Below, piece after piece: positions 31,025 through 38,652 of a DNA stretch of 64,000 nucleotides. The position numbers and the translations under genes are program-made. The first letter of the stretch is position 1, and each line of letters starts with the position of its first letter. This DNA is from Ruegeria spongiae (lineage in GTDB: Bacteria; Pseudomonadota; Alphaproteobacteria; Rhodobacterales; Rhodobacteraceae), in contig NZ_JAMFMB010000003.1 in assembly GCF_023502395.1 (NCBI RefSeq), positions 62,001-126,000 on the forward strand. Reading direction: 5' to 3'. The notes under the pieces were generated by a model. It was not told where the DNA came from. It saw nothing but the letters and a program-made list of their open reading frames with translations, and did not search any database.

Positions 31025-31088
31025 TGCGCTCTCCTTTGCGCCGCGTTGGTGATGAGGGCAACCATGTCGGGTGCGGGCGACCGGGGCC

Positions 31089-31102
31089 TTAACGAAAGTC
31101 AA
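31089..31102. promoter_or_regulatory. NnrR/DNR-type binding site upstream of norC
   Basis: TTAACGAAAGTCAA matches the same TTAAC-N4-GTCAA form as the site in front of nirS. Its near edge is 65 bases before the norC start, the same distance as the nirS site keeps from nirS. This supports co-regulation of nitrite and nitric oxide reductases. Confidence 0.75.
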
Positions 31103-31163
31103 GCCTGCGGGATTAAGCCCGCTATTTCGGGTGCCGGGCACGGGACAGGGGAAATTTGACGAC

Positions 31164-31183
31164 CAAAGTGGCAATCCACTTTG
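31164..31183. promoter_or_regulatory. 20-base perfect palindrome upstream of norC
   Basis: CAAAGTGG at 31164-31171 and CCACTTTG at 31176-31183 form an 8-4-8 perfect inverted repeat. No T-run follows on either strand, so an operator or small structured RNA is as likely as a terminator. It sits between the norC control region and a small plus-strand ORF. Confidence 0.45.
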
Positions 31184-31350
31184 AACCGGATTTGATGCTA
31201 GGGTTCCGATGAACACCAGAAAGATGACCAAGCCGAAAGCGAACAATCGGCTTGCGCGGGATGGTCACATCGCACAGCCCTCCGGGCCAATGGCTATTGG
31301 TGGCCCGGACCTGCCAATAACTGAACGAAGAAACACTCAGGGAGGACAGA

Positions 31351-31479
31351 ATGCTCGATACAACACTTGCCGACCGGACTCAGGCTTTTCTGGACGATTT
31401 CGGACAACTGAAAGCACAGCAGGAGGGGATCGACACCCCGGTCTATGGCCTGCAGAAGGTGCATCACCTGGGGCGCTGA
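31351..31479 (+). CDS. Small 42-residue ORF, possibly a truncated gene
   Basis: An ATG at 31351 is preceded by CAGGGAGGACAG, an excellent ribosome site. The frame reads MLDTTLADRTQAFLDDFGQL and continues in ordinary protein composition to a TGA at 31477-31479. It ends 16 bases inside the convergent TPR-like gene. It may be a genuine small protein or the N-terminal remnant of a longer gene cut by a rearrangement. No family is recognised. Confidence 0.45.
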   Translation: MLDTTLADRTQAFLDDFGQLKAQQEGIDTPVYGLQKVHHLGR

Positions 31480-32651
31480 TGCCACGTGTTCTGAATGGAT
31501 CTGGAGATCAGGGCATCGGGTTTGGCCCGCGCGAGTTCGTCACCAAAACTGGTAAGCCCACCACGCGCGAGCAATTCCGGTCGGTCCGCCAGCATGTGCG
31601 CGCGCCGCTCCATCAGGCGCTCTGAAATGTCAGGCTGGCCGGCTTGCAGCGCCAATTCGCCCAGGTCTTTTGTGTCGTCGACATAATCTTGCGGGTTTTC
31701 CATCGCCTGATCAGCCTCCAGCGCCGCCAGAAGCATTGCAGTCGCTTTGCTGTTTTCACCGTTGGCCAGATAAGCCCTTACCAACATTCGGTGGATCGAC
31801 AGGTCGTTGGGGTTCAGTTGATGTGCGGCCTCGAGCAACGCAATACCGCGTTGAGTATCGCCGCCCGACTTTGCGGGTAAGAGCAGAATCTGGCCCAGCA
31901 GCCTCTGGCCTGTGCCCTCAAGCGCCTCGGGGTTGTCGGCGATCGCGCGTTCCAAGTCCACTGTCGCCGAGCGAAGGGCAGCGATGCGCTGTGCGGAGGT
32001 CGTGTCTCGCCGGGTCGAGGCGGTCGCGAAAGCAGCCCGCAGAATGCGGGCTTCGGGAATTGAGGACAGCAAAGGCTTGATGCGGGCGATAATCTCGGCG
32101 CCCGAGGCACGGGTCTGCTCCCAGCGAACTGCCAGTTCGCTTGATAGGGCGACGCTCAGGTCGGGGTCGGAATAGCGCTTGTCCAGAACATCAAAATATT
32201 CGACATGCGCTGCTAGGACACCCAACGTGGTTTCGACCTTGTCGGCGCGAAAAGTCAATATCGCCCAAAGTGCCGAACTGGGCGCGGAAAGCTGCTCCAC
32301 CGCCTCAGTTCCGTACAAAATCGCGCACCCCATCGTGGCGCGGTCCCACTTATGCGTTGCAGCCGCCTCGAACGCCTTCATTTGCGCGCTCCAACCCTCG
32401 ATCTTGGGGCATTTGATCGACGCCTCCACCTTGGCCCGGTGATGTGTATTCACTGCGGGATCAGAAGATTTCAGGCTTGCGGTTTGCGCAATCGCAGCGC
32501 TGCCGCACAATGCAACTGTCAATGCCACCCGGCACAGAGACCTTGGGAGTGTCGACCATGCCCGCGCCGCTTTCCCGCGCGTCGTCCGGGAACGGGCGCA
32601 GCGAAGCAACCGGCGTGTCGCCATTGGATTGCGGGCTTGAGACAGGGTCAT
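31464..32651 (-). CDS. Exported TPR-like helical repeat protein
   Basis: From the ATG at 32651 the protein has about 395 residues. A basic, Arg-rich leader is followed by the hydrophobic VALTVALCGSAAIAQ, a likely signal sequence. The later half has helical repeat character, including LLEAAHQLNPNDLSIHRMLVRAYLANGENSKA, a typical TPR unit. Two cysteines (IKCPKIEG and MGCAILYG) lie in the mature N-terminal region. Starts at 32765 and 32624 are also open and none has a good ribosome site. TPR proteins act as scaffolds; no specific partner is evident. Confidence 0.65.
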   Translation of the reverse strand: MTLSQARNPMATRRLLRCARSRTTRGKAARAWSTLPRSLCRVALTVALCGSAAIAQTASLKSSDPAVNTHHRAKVEASIKCPKIEGWSAQMKAFEAAATHKWDRATMGCAILYGTEAVEQLSAPSSALWAILTFRADKVETTLGVLAAHVEYFDVLDKRYSDPDLSVALSSELAVRWEQTRASGAEIIARIKPLLSSIPEARILRAAFATASTRRDTTSAQRIAALRSATVDLERAIADNPEALEGTGQRLLGQILLLPAKSGGDTQRGIALLEAAHQLNPNDLSIHRMLVRAYLANGENSKATAMLLAALEADQAMENPQDYVDDTKDLGELALQAGQPDISERLMERRAHMLADRPELLARGGLTSFGDELARAKPDALISRSIQNTWHQRPR

Positions 32652-32901
32652 ATTCTGGGTGCTTTTCTGGCGAAGGGCCTGCGACGATATCTCATGTTGT
32701 CTGTCACGCAAAAATAGACCTTCCGGCGCGATCGGTATTGACCAACCCAACAGCATTTTTGACATTTCGAGACAAATGCGCCCAGATCACGCGGTTGTTG
32801 CATGCCGAAGCCCCGGCTCGGGTGGCCTGATTGGGGACGCCCAATAACCGGCGACCAACCCTTTCTTGAGAGGCATGGACGAACGGACCGGCATCTGAGC
32901 C

Positions 32902-32930
32902 GACTCCAATGCGATCACGCCATCGGAGTC
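32902..32930 (-). terminator. Hairpin downstream of the ROK regulator gene
   Basis: GACTCCAATG at 32902-32911 pairs with CATCGGAGTC at 32921-32930 with one mismatch and a nine-base loop. It lies 25 bases past the stop of the minus-strand ROK gene, a normal terminator distance, but no U-run follows. The rest of the 303 bases between the TPR-like and ROK genes shows nothing recognisable. Confidence 0.35.
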
Positions 32931-32954
32931 ATTCCACGCCAACAAGCCGGGAGG

Positions 32955-34166
32955 TTAGATCGCGGACAGCCCGGCGTTTGTGTTCAGCAGATATTGCGAG
33001 AAAAACGGAGTGCTTGCCGCGCCGATCCCACGGGCGTTACCGCCAATACCGCCCGGATCAATATTGGGGACCACCAATCCGCGCGTGTCCTGGTTGACCA
33101 GGTAGCGTCGCACCCGCTCCACCAGCTCATTGCGAACGGGTTCGGGAAAGGCACCGTCGATCAGGATCCCCTCGAAATCGATTACCGAGCAGATAGACAG
33201 GGACGCCTTGGCAAGCTCCTGCGCCGTCTCGCCGATCCAGGGGTCGACATAACGTGACAGGGCGCTCCAGTCCTGTGGTTGTTGCCAGAGCAGTTGCGGG
33301 TCCAGGCCCGCCTCGATCAGACGCGCCTCGAGCAGGTGGATTGAGGCCACGTCGATCAGTTGTCGGCTTTCCCCCAGGGGTCCGGTGCTGCGCATTGATC
33401 CAAGTGCCCCGGCATTCCCCTGGTTGCCCTCAAAAACCGTGTCATTCAGCACAACCCCACCGCCAATGAACGATCCAATGAAGAAATAGGCGTAGTCGTG
33501 GTATTTCTTGGCACTGCCGTAAAGATGCTCGGCGCGGCAGGCCGCGGTCGCGTCATTGACTACAAAAACCGGCAAGTCGCTGAAATCCGCGACCCGCGCC
33601 GCAAAGCTCAGGTCTTTCCAGACTTCGAGCTTTCCAGCAGGTGCGCCCACCAGATCGTGCCATTTCCACAATTGGAACGGCACCGCTACTCCAATGCCGC
33701 AAAGACGGGCGCGCGTGCTCTCGTCCATCTCCTGGCACAGGGATTCGATGCCCTGTTCAAGAAATTCCAGAAGCGTTTCGGGCATCGGATAGGGAAACGA
33801 CGTATGCAGCTGGTTGCGCACCCTGCCCGCGAAATCGAGCAACAACAGATCCGCGCTGCGGCGCCCGATCTTCAATCCCAACGACAACACGCCGTCGGGG
33901 TTCAACTCCATCGGAATCGACGGTTTCCCGACCTTGCCCCGGATCGGCTGACCGCGCGTGACGAACCCGTCTTTCTCTAGCTTGCGCAAGATCACCGAGA
34001 CCGTCTGCGGCGACAGCCCGGCGCGGCGCGCCATGTCGATCCCCGGCAAGGCGCCGTTGCGTTGCAACATGGACAGAAGCAGACGTTCGTTATAGTCGCG
34101 AACCCCACTTTGGTTCACGCCTCCGGCACGTCCTCTGACATCCTGGCCATCCATGACGCCGACCAT
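32955..34166 (-). CDS. frcR: ROK-family transcriptional regulator of the frc operon
   Basis: The 403-residue protein has an N-terminal winged helix-turn-helix (GIDMARRAGLSPQTVSVILRKLEKDGFV) and a C-terminal ROK sugar-kinase-like domain with FFIGSFIGGGVVLNDTVFEGNQGNAGALGSM. That domain lacks the CxCGxxGC zinc motif typical of many ROK proteins. The ATG at 34166 is chosen over 34172 because AGGAG ends directly before 34172 but six bases before 34166. It is divergent from frcBCAK and probably represses it in the absence of fructose, as in rhizobial frc systems. Confidence 0.85.
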   Translation of the reverse strand: MVGVMDGQDVRGRAGGVNQSGVRDYNERLLLSMLQRNGALPGIDMARRAGLSPQTVSVILRKLEKDGFVTRGQPIRGKVGKPSIPMELNPDGVLSLGLKIGRRSADLLLLDFAGRVRNQLHTSFPYPMPETLLEFLEQGIESLCQEMDESTRARLCGIGVAVPFQLWKWHDLVGAPAGKLEVWKDLSFAARVADFSDLPVFVVNDATAACRAEHLYGSAKKYHDYAYFFIGSFIGGGVVLNDTVFEGNQGNAGALGSMRSTGPLGESRQLIDVASIHLLEARLIEAGLDPQLLWQQPQDWSALSRYVDPWIGETAQELAKASLSICSVIDFEGILIDGAFPEPVRNELVERVRRYLVNQDTRGLVVPNIDPGGIGGNARGIGAASTPFFSQYLLNTNAGLSAI

Positions 34167-34206
34167 ACTCATCTCCTGTTCAGAGGAAAGATGCCAATCA
34201 CCGTTT

Positions 34207-34223
34207 AATAAATCAAGTTTATT
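34207..34223. promoter_or_regulatory. Palindromic operator candidate between frcR and frcB
   Basis: AATAAA at 34207-34212 and TTTATT at 34218-34223 form a perfect inverted repeat around TCAAG. It lies about 40 bases before the ROK start and 120 bases before frcB in an AT-rich divergent region. A/T-rich palindromes are the usual targets of ROK repressors. Confidence 0.5.
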
Positions 34224-34344
34224 TATTTATTGACAGGTCGCAGGGAATCAGGCTTGCTAGAAGCCAACCTGAAGCCGGGAGAGCGTTCAGGTGCAGGCCG
34301 GGTGAGTTTGCCCCGGCGTCAGGATAATTCCTTGGGAGGACATC

Positions 34345-35358
34345 ATGAAAAGACTTTTGACTTCGTCGGCATTGGCTTTGACCGCGCTGGCCGGAACCGC
34401 GTCGGCGGATGAGGTTGCCGCCTGTCTCATCACCAAAACGGACACCAACCCCTTCTTCGTCAAGATGCGCGAAGGTGCCGAAGCCAAGGCTGCCGAACTT
34501 GGCGTGAGCCTGAACAGTTATGCCGGCAAGGTTGATGGGGACCACGAAACCCAGGTCGCCGCCATCGAAACCTGCATTGCAAGCGGTGCCAAGGGCATCC
34601 TGCTGACGGCGTCCGACACCAGTTCGATCGTACCGGCCGTTGAGCAGGCCCGCGACGCAGGACTGCTGGTCATCGCACTGGACACGCCGCTTGAGCCGAT
34701 CGATGCCGCGGACATGACCTTTGCCACCGACAATTTCCTGGCCGGTGAACTGATCGGTCAATGGGCAGCGGCGGCTCTTGGAGACGAAGCAGCCAATGCC
34801 AAGATCGCAATGCTTGACCTGGCCGTCAGCCAGCCGACAGTGGGCGTGCTGCGCGACCAGGGTTTCCTGCAGGGGTTCGGCATTGATCTGGGCGATCCCA
34901 ACAAATGGGGCGATGAGACCGACCCCCGTATCGTCGGCAATGACATCACCGCCGGTAACGAGGAAGGCGGTCGCAAGGCGATGGAAAACCTTCTGGCCAA
35001 AGATCCGGAAATCAATGTGGTCTACACCATCAACGAACCCGCCGCCGCCGGGGCCTATGAAGCGCTCAAGGATATCGGGCGCGAGAACGACGTTCTGATC
35101 GTCTCGGTCGATGGCGGCTGCCCTGGCGTGGACAACGTCAAGGATGGTGTGATTGGTGCCACCTCGCAGCAATACCCGCTGCTGATGGCGGCCAAGGGGA
35201 TCGAGGCTATCGCGGCCTGGGCCAATGACGGCACCAAACCGCAAGCCACCGATGGCAAGGATTTCTTTGATACCGGCGTGTCGCTGGTCACCGACCAACC
35301 CGTCGATGGCGTGGACAGCATTGACACGGCCAAGGGAACCGAGTTGTGCTGGGGCTGA
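34345..35358 (+). CDS. frcB: Fructose ABC transporter substrate-binding protein FrcB
   Basis: The 337-residue protein has a signal peptide ([21 protein letters not shown]) and a periplasmic sugar-binding fold of the ribose/fructose type: [20 protein letters not shown] at the start and [24 protein letters not shown] near residue 255. It binds fructose, or a related furanose sugar, in the periplasm. GGGAGGA precedes the ATG. It is followed by a strong stem-loop, so its message is likely more abundant than that of the transporter genes. Confidence 0.88.
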   Translation: MKRLLTSSALALTALAGTASADEVAACLITKTDTNPFFVKMREGAEAKAAELGVSLNSYAGKVDGDHETQVAAIETCIASGAKGILLTASDTSSIVPAVEQARDAGLLVIALDTPLEPIDAADMTFATDNFLAGELIGQWAAAALGDEAANAKIAMLDLAVSQPTVGVLRDQGFLQGFGIDLGDPNKWGDETDPRIVGNDITAGNEEGGRKAMENLLAKDPEINVVYTINEPAAAGAYEALKDIGRENDVLIVSVDGGCPGVDNVKDGVIGATSQQYPLLMAAKGIEAIAAWANDGTKPQATDGKDFFDTGVSLVTDQPVDGVDSIDTAKGTELCWG

Positions 35359-35386
35359 CCTGCCTTCGCGCCACCTGAACATACAA

Positions 35387-35416
35387 GGAAAGAGCGGGAA
35401 CCGCCCCGCTCTTTCC
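35387..35416 (+). terminator. Strong intercistronic stem-loop between frcB and frcC
   Basis: GGAAAGAGCGGG at 35387-35398 pairs perfectly with CCCGCTCTTTCC at 35405-35416 around a six-base loop, followed by CCCTTTTCT after a short gap. This arrangement is common after binding-protein genes and limits read-through or stabilises the upstream mRNA. Confidence 0.7.
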
Positions 35417-35453
35417 GGCCACCCTTTTCTACGCTTCTGCCGAGAGAAAACCG

Positions 35454-36515
35454 ATGCCCCCATCAGACAATTACGAGTCTGTCGCCACAAGCGCAGAACC
35501 CGAGATCGCCTCATTTGATGACACCGGGAAAGGGTTGGTCGGACGGTTTCATCACGCGCTTCATACCACGCCGGCACTTGTTCCGCTGATCGTTCTGCTG
35601 GCAGCGATCACGATTTTCGGCCTCCTGCTGGGCAGCAAGTTCTTCTCGCCTTTTGCCCTGACCCTGATCCTGCAGCAGGTGCAGATCGTAGGCATCGTGG
35701 CCGCCGCACAAAGCCTTGTCATCCTGACGGCAGGCATCGACCTGAGCGTCGGGGCCATTGCAGTGATCTCATCGGTGGTGATGGGCCAGTTCACCTTCCG
35801 CTACGGTTTGCCGGTCGAGATTTCGGTGATCTGTGGCCTGCTCTGCGGCACCGCAATCGGATACGCCAACGGCTGGCTGATCGCGGTGATGAAACTGCCA
35901 CCCTTCATCGTGACGCTTGGTATGTGGCAGATCGTGTTGGCCGCCAATTTCCTCTACTCCGCCAACGAAACCATCCGCAGCCAGGATATCGAAGACAACG
36001 CGCCCCTGCTGCAGGTGCTGGGCGCCAAGGTCAATGTCGGTGGTGCGGTCTTTACCGTGGGTGTGATCTTCCTGATTTGTCTTGTTCTGGTGCTGGCCTA
36101 TGTGCTGCGACATACCGCCTGGGGGCGGCATGTCTATGCGGTGGGCGACGACCCCGAAGCGGCCGAATTGTCGGGGGTCGACGTTCGCCGGACACTGATC
36201 TCGGTCTATGCGCTTGCCGGTCTGATCTGTGCTTTCGCGGGCTGGGCTCTGATTGGCCGCATTGGATCGGTTTCGCCCACTTCAGGACAGCTTTTGAACA
36301 TCGAAAGCATCACGGCCGTGGTGATCGGGGGCATCTCGCTTTTTGGCGGACGCGGTTCGATCCTGGGCACGTTTTTCGGGGCACTGATCGTCGGTGTCTT
36401 CACGCTGGGCCTGCGCCTGCTGGGTGCGGATGCGCAATGGACCTTCCTGCTGATCGGCGCGCTCATCATCGCGGCCGTCGCCGTGGACCAGTGGATCAGA
36501 AAGGTGGCAGCATAA
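35454..36515 (+). CDS. frcC: Fructose ABC transporter permease FrcC
   Basis: The 353-residue protein has eight to ten membrane helices and the RbsC-family segments ILTAGIDLSVGAIAVISSVVMG and VVIGGISLFGGRGSILGTFFGALIVG. A hydrophilic N-terminus of about 40 residues precedes the first helix. It is the membrane channel of the carbohydrate uptake class 2 transporter with FrcB and FrcA. The stop overlaps the frcA start by one base. Confidence 0.9.
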   Translation: MPPSDNYESVATSAEPEIASFDDTGKGLVGRFHHALHTTPALVPLIVLLAAITIFGLLLGSKFFSPFALTLILQQVQIVGIVAAAQSLVILTAGIDLSVGAIAVISSVVMGQFTFRYGLPVEISVICGLLCGTAIGYANGWLIAVMKLPPFIVTLGMWQIVLAANFLYSANETIRSQDIEDNAPLLQVLGAKVNVGGAVFTVGVIFLICLVLVLAYVLRHTAWGRHVYAVGDDPEAAELSGVDVRRTLISVYALAGLICAFAGWALIGRIGSVSPTSGQLLNIESITAVVIGGISLFGGRGSILGTFFGALIVGVFTLGLRLLGADAQWTFLLIGALIIAAVAVDQWIRKVAA

Positions 36516-37282
36516 TGGAACCGATCCTGAAAGGCCGTGGACTGGTCAAACGCTATGGCAAGGTGACCGCGCTGGACAAATGCGATTTCGACCTGATGCC
36601 CGGAGAGATCCTGGCCGTAATCGGCGACAACGGTGCGGGCAAAAGCTCTTTGATCAAAGCGGTTTCGGGCGCCGTGATCCCGGATGAAGGCACCGTGACG
36701 CTGGAAGGTCAGGATGTACAGTTCTCCTCACCGATCGAAGCCCGCGAGGCGGGGATCGAGACCGTGTACCAGACCCTCGCCATGTCCCCTGCCCTGTCGA
36801 TTGCGGACAACATGTTCATGGGCCGCGAGATTCGCAAACCCGGCTGGCGCGGCAAGTATCTGCGCCAGTTGGACCGCACGGCGATGGAGAAGTTCGCACG
36901 CGACAAGCTGACCGAGCTTGGGCTGATGACGATCCAGAACATCAATCAGGCAGTGGAAACGCTGTCGGGCGGGCAACGGCAAGGCGTTGCGGTGGCCCGC
37001 GCCGCCGCCTTCGGGTCAAAGGTCATCATTCTTGACGAACCCACCGCCGCGCTGGGGGTGAAGGAAAGCCGCAAGGTGCTGGAACTGATACAGGACGTGA
37101 AATCGCGCGGCATCCCGATCATTCTGATCAGCCATAACATGCCTCATGTCTTCGAGGTCGCCGACCGCATTCATGTGCATCGGCTGGGCAAGCGGCTCTG
37201 TGTGATCGATCCAAAGGATTACACCATGTCCGACGCCGTGGCCTTCATGACCGGCGCAAAAGAGGCGCCCGTTGCCGCATGA
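36515..37282 (+). CDS. frcA: Fructose ABC transporter ATPase FrcA
   Basis: The 255-residue single ABC domain has Walker A GDNGAGKSS (about residue 37), signature LSGGQRQGVAVARAA and Walker B VIILDEPTAALG. Most CUT2 ATPases carry two ABC domains; FrcA proteins have only one, as here. The ATG shares a base with the frcC stop, and the end overlaps frcK by four bases. Confidence 0.92.
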   Translation: MEPILKGRGLVKRYGKVTALDKCDFDLMPGEILAVIGDNGAGKSSLIKAVSGAVIPDEGTVTLEGQDVQFSSPIEAREAGIETVYQTLAMSPALSIADNMFMGREIRKPGWRGKYLRQLDRTAMEKFARDKLTELGLMTIQNINQAVETLSGGQRQGVAVARAAAFGSKVIILDEPTAALGVKESRKVLELIQDVKSRGIPIILISHNMPHVFEVADRIHVHRLGKRLCVIDPKDYTMSDAVAFMTGAKEAPVAA

Positions 37283-37911
37283 TGGCGCTGGACCCACCGG
37301 TCGCGACGCTGATCGACACCATCCGCGCCGCCCCCCGTGCGGGCCGACGGCGGCTTGTGGCGCTGGCCGGAGCGCCTGCCAGTGGCAAATCCACATTGGC
37401 CGAAGCGCTGGCGCAGGGGCTCAACGCCTGCGGATGTAACACCCAGGTGGTGCCCATGGACGGGTTCCACCTGCACAACCCTATCCTGATCGAGCGCGGA
37501 TTGCTTGACCGCAAGGGCGCGCCCGCGACTTTCGATGTCCTGGGTTTTGCCCACCTGATATCCCGCCTGCATGCCGAAGACGAGGTCTTTTACCCGACCT
37601 TCGACCGCGCCCGCGACATCGCGATTGCCGGAGGCGGTCTGATCGGCCCGCATTGCGACACGGTCATCATTGAGGGGAATTACCTGCTTCTCGATACCCC
37701 CCAGTGGCGTGACCTGCACAAGCACTGGGATCTCTCTATTCGCCTGGACGTGCCATTGCCAACCCTCGAGAAACGGCTGATTGACAGGTGGCTGGATCAC
37801 GGGTTGTCCCAAGAGGACGCCACCGCCCGCGCAACCCGGAACGACATTGCAAACGCCCACACCATAGCGCAGGCCACCCTACCCGCAAACGTGACAGTCA
37901 CGACAGTTTGA
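37279..37911 (+). CDS. frcK: P-loop kinase FrcK (nucleoside/sugar kinase family)
   Basis: The 210-residue protein has Walker A GAPASGKST (about residue 31), the MDGFHLHN segment near residue 60 shared with uridine/pantothenate-type kinases, and VIIEGNYLLLD near 125. In frcBCAK operons the fourth gene encodes such a kinase, presumed to act on the imported sugar, although the substrate is not proven from sequence. The ATG overlaps the frcA stop as ATGA. Confidence 0.85.
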   Translation: MMALDPPVATLIDTIRAAPRAGRRRLVALAGAPASGKSTLAEALAQGLNACGCNTQVVPMDGFHLHNPILIERGLLDRKGAPATFDVLGFAHLISRLHAEDEVFYPTFDRARDIAIAGGGLIGPHCDTVIIEGNYLLLDTPQWRDLHKHWDLSIRLDVPLPTLEKRLIDRWLDHGLSQEDATARATRNDIANAHTIAQATLPANVTVTTV

Positions 37912-38310
37912 CACGGCCCCCACTGGCAATTTCACAGAGCATCCGGCGCAGGCCTGATGGTTTCGCCAAATCCCCACGCAAATGCCATTGACCAGCATAG
38001 GTTGCAGTCCTGCCGGGCCACCCTTATGGGCGAAACCTTGCGCAGATCAGGAGGGGCGTTTGACGGAACCGGGGTCGGATGGTACCATTTCGCCATATAT
38101 TTTTAAGTTACTGCAATTTTTTGTGCGCACCCATTTGCGCAAAACCAAGGTAATGAGTGACTACAACTTTCGAAGGCCAGCCCCATCCGATCCAAGCGAC
38201 CCCACACGTCTAACGCGTCTTGTGATCTAGAAATTTTCGCATCGGTCGTTCGATAACCAAACCCTTGTCGCTCGTTATTCAGAACCTCAATTTCAGAGGA
38301 GCGTCTGATC
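37912..38310. other. 399-base intergenic region with inverted repeats
   Basis: No convincing gene is seen. CCTGAT-GGTTTCGCC at 37953-37967 is mirrored by GGCGAAACC (38029-38037) and ATCAGG (38046-38051), a long stem with an internal bulge and a loop of about 60 bases. Two GCGC-centred palindromes, GTGCGCAC (38123-38130) and TTTGCGCAAA (38134-38143), lie 12 bases apart about 170 bases before the next gene and could be operators of the following operon. Confidence 0.4.
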
Positions 38311-38652
38311 ATGGCGAATTCTAAGTCGACGAAACCAAAGACACGAAAACCCAGGAAAAAGGGCTCTGGCGGCTCCGGCGGTGGGAACGGCCGGGGATAC
38401 GGCGACGGCGGAGGCGATGACGAGCCTACCGGCGAAGTGCCTGAAAACCTCGATGTTCACGAGGCCTTTCTGAAACACCGGCTCGAAGGGGGTGAAGAAC
38501 CCTCTTCGCAAGCCTATGCCCGCGCTGTCGAACAATTCAAGAAACTTCCCGGCGCCATCCGCGGCAAGCCTGCCTTCATCCCACCCACCCCTCCGGACGA
38601 CGATGACGGAGACGACGGCGATAGCAGTGGCGGAGCGGAGGGCAAGAAATGA
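38311..38652 (+). CDS. Low-complexity protein opening an uncharacterised operon
   Basis: The 113-residue protein has a Lys/Arg-rich start (KPKTRKPRKKG), a Gly/Ser-rich stretch, a short ordered-looking core around residues 50-95 (DVHEAFLKHRLEGGEEPSSQ onward, including FKKLPGAIRGKPAFI) and an acidic Asp/Ser/Gly tail. No signal peptide or membrane segment is present. TCAGAGGAG lies before the ATG. It overlaps the giant downstream gene by four bases, so the two products are made together. No family is recognised; a linker, chaperone or adaptor for the next protein is a guess. Confidence 0.75.
   Translation: MANSKSTKPKTRKPRKKGSGGSGGGNGRGYGDGGGDDEPTGEVPENLDVHEAFLKHRLEGGEEPSSQAYARAVEQFKKLPGAIRGKPAFIPPTPPDDDDGDDGDSSGGAEGKK

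Noticed and set aside
32802-33257. Plus-strand frame of 151 codons
   Set aside because: It overlaps the ROK gene antisense and has low-quality composition.
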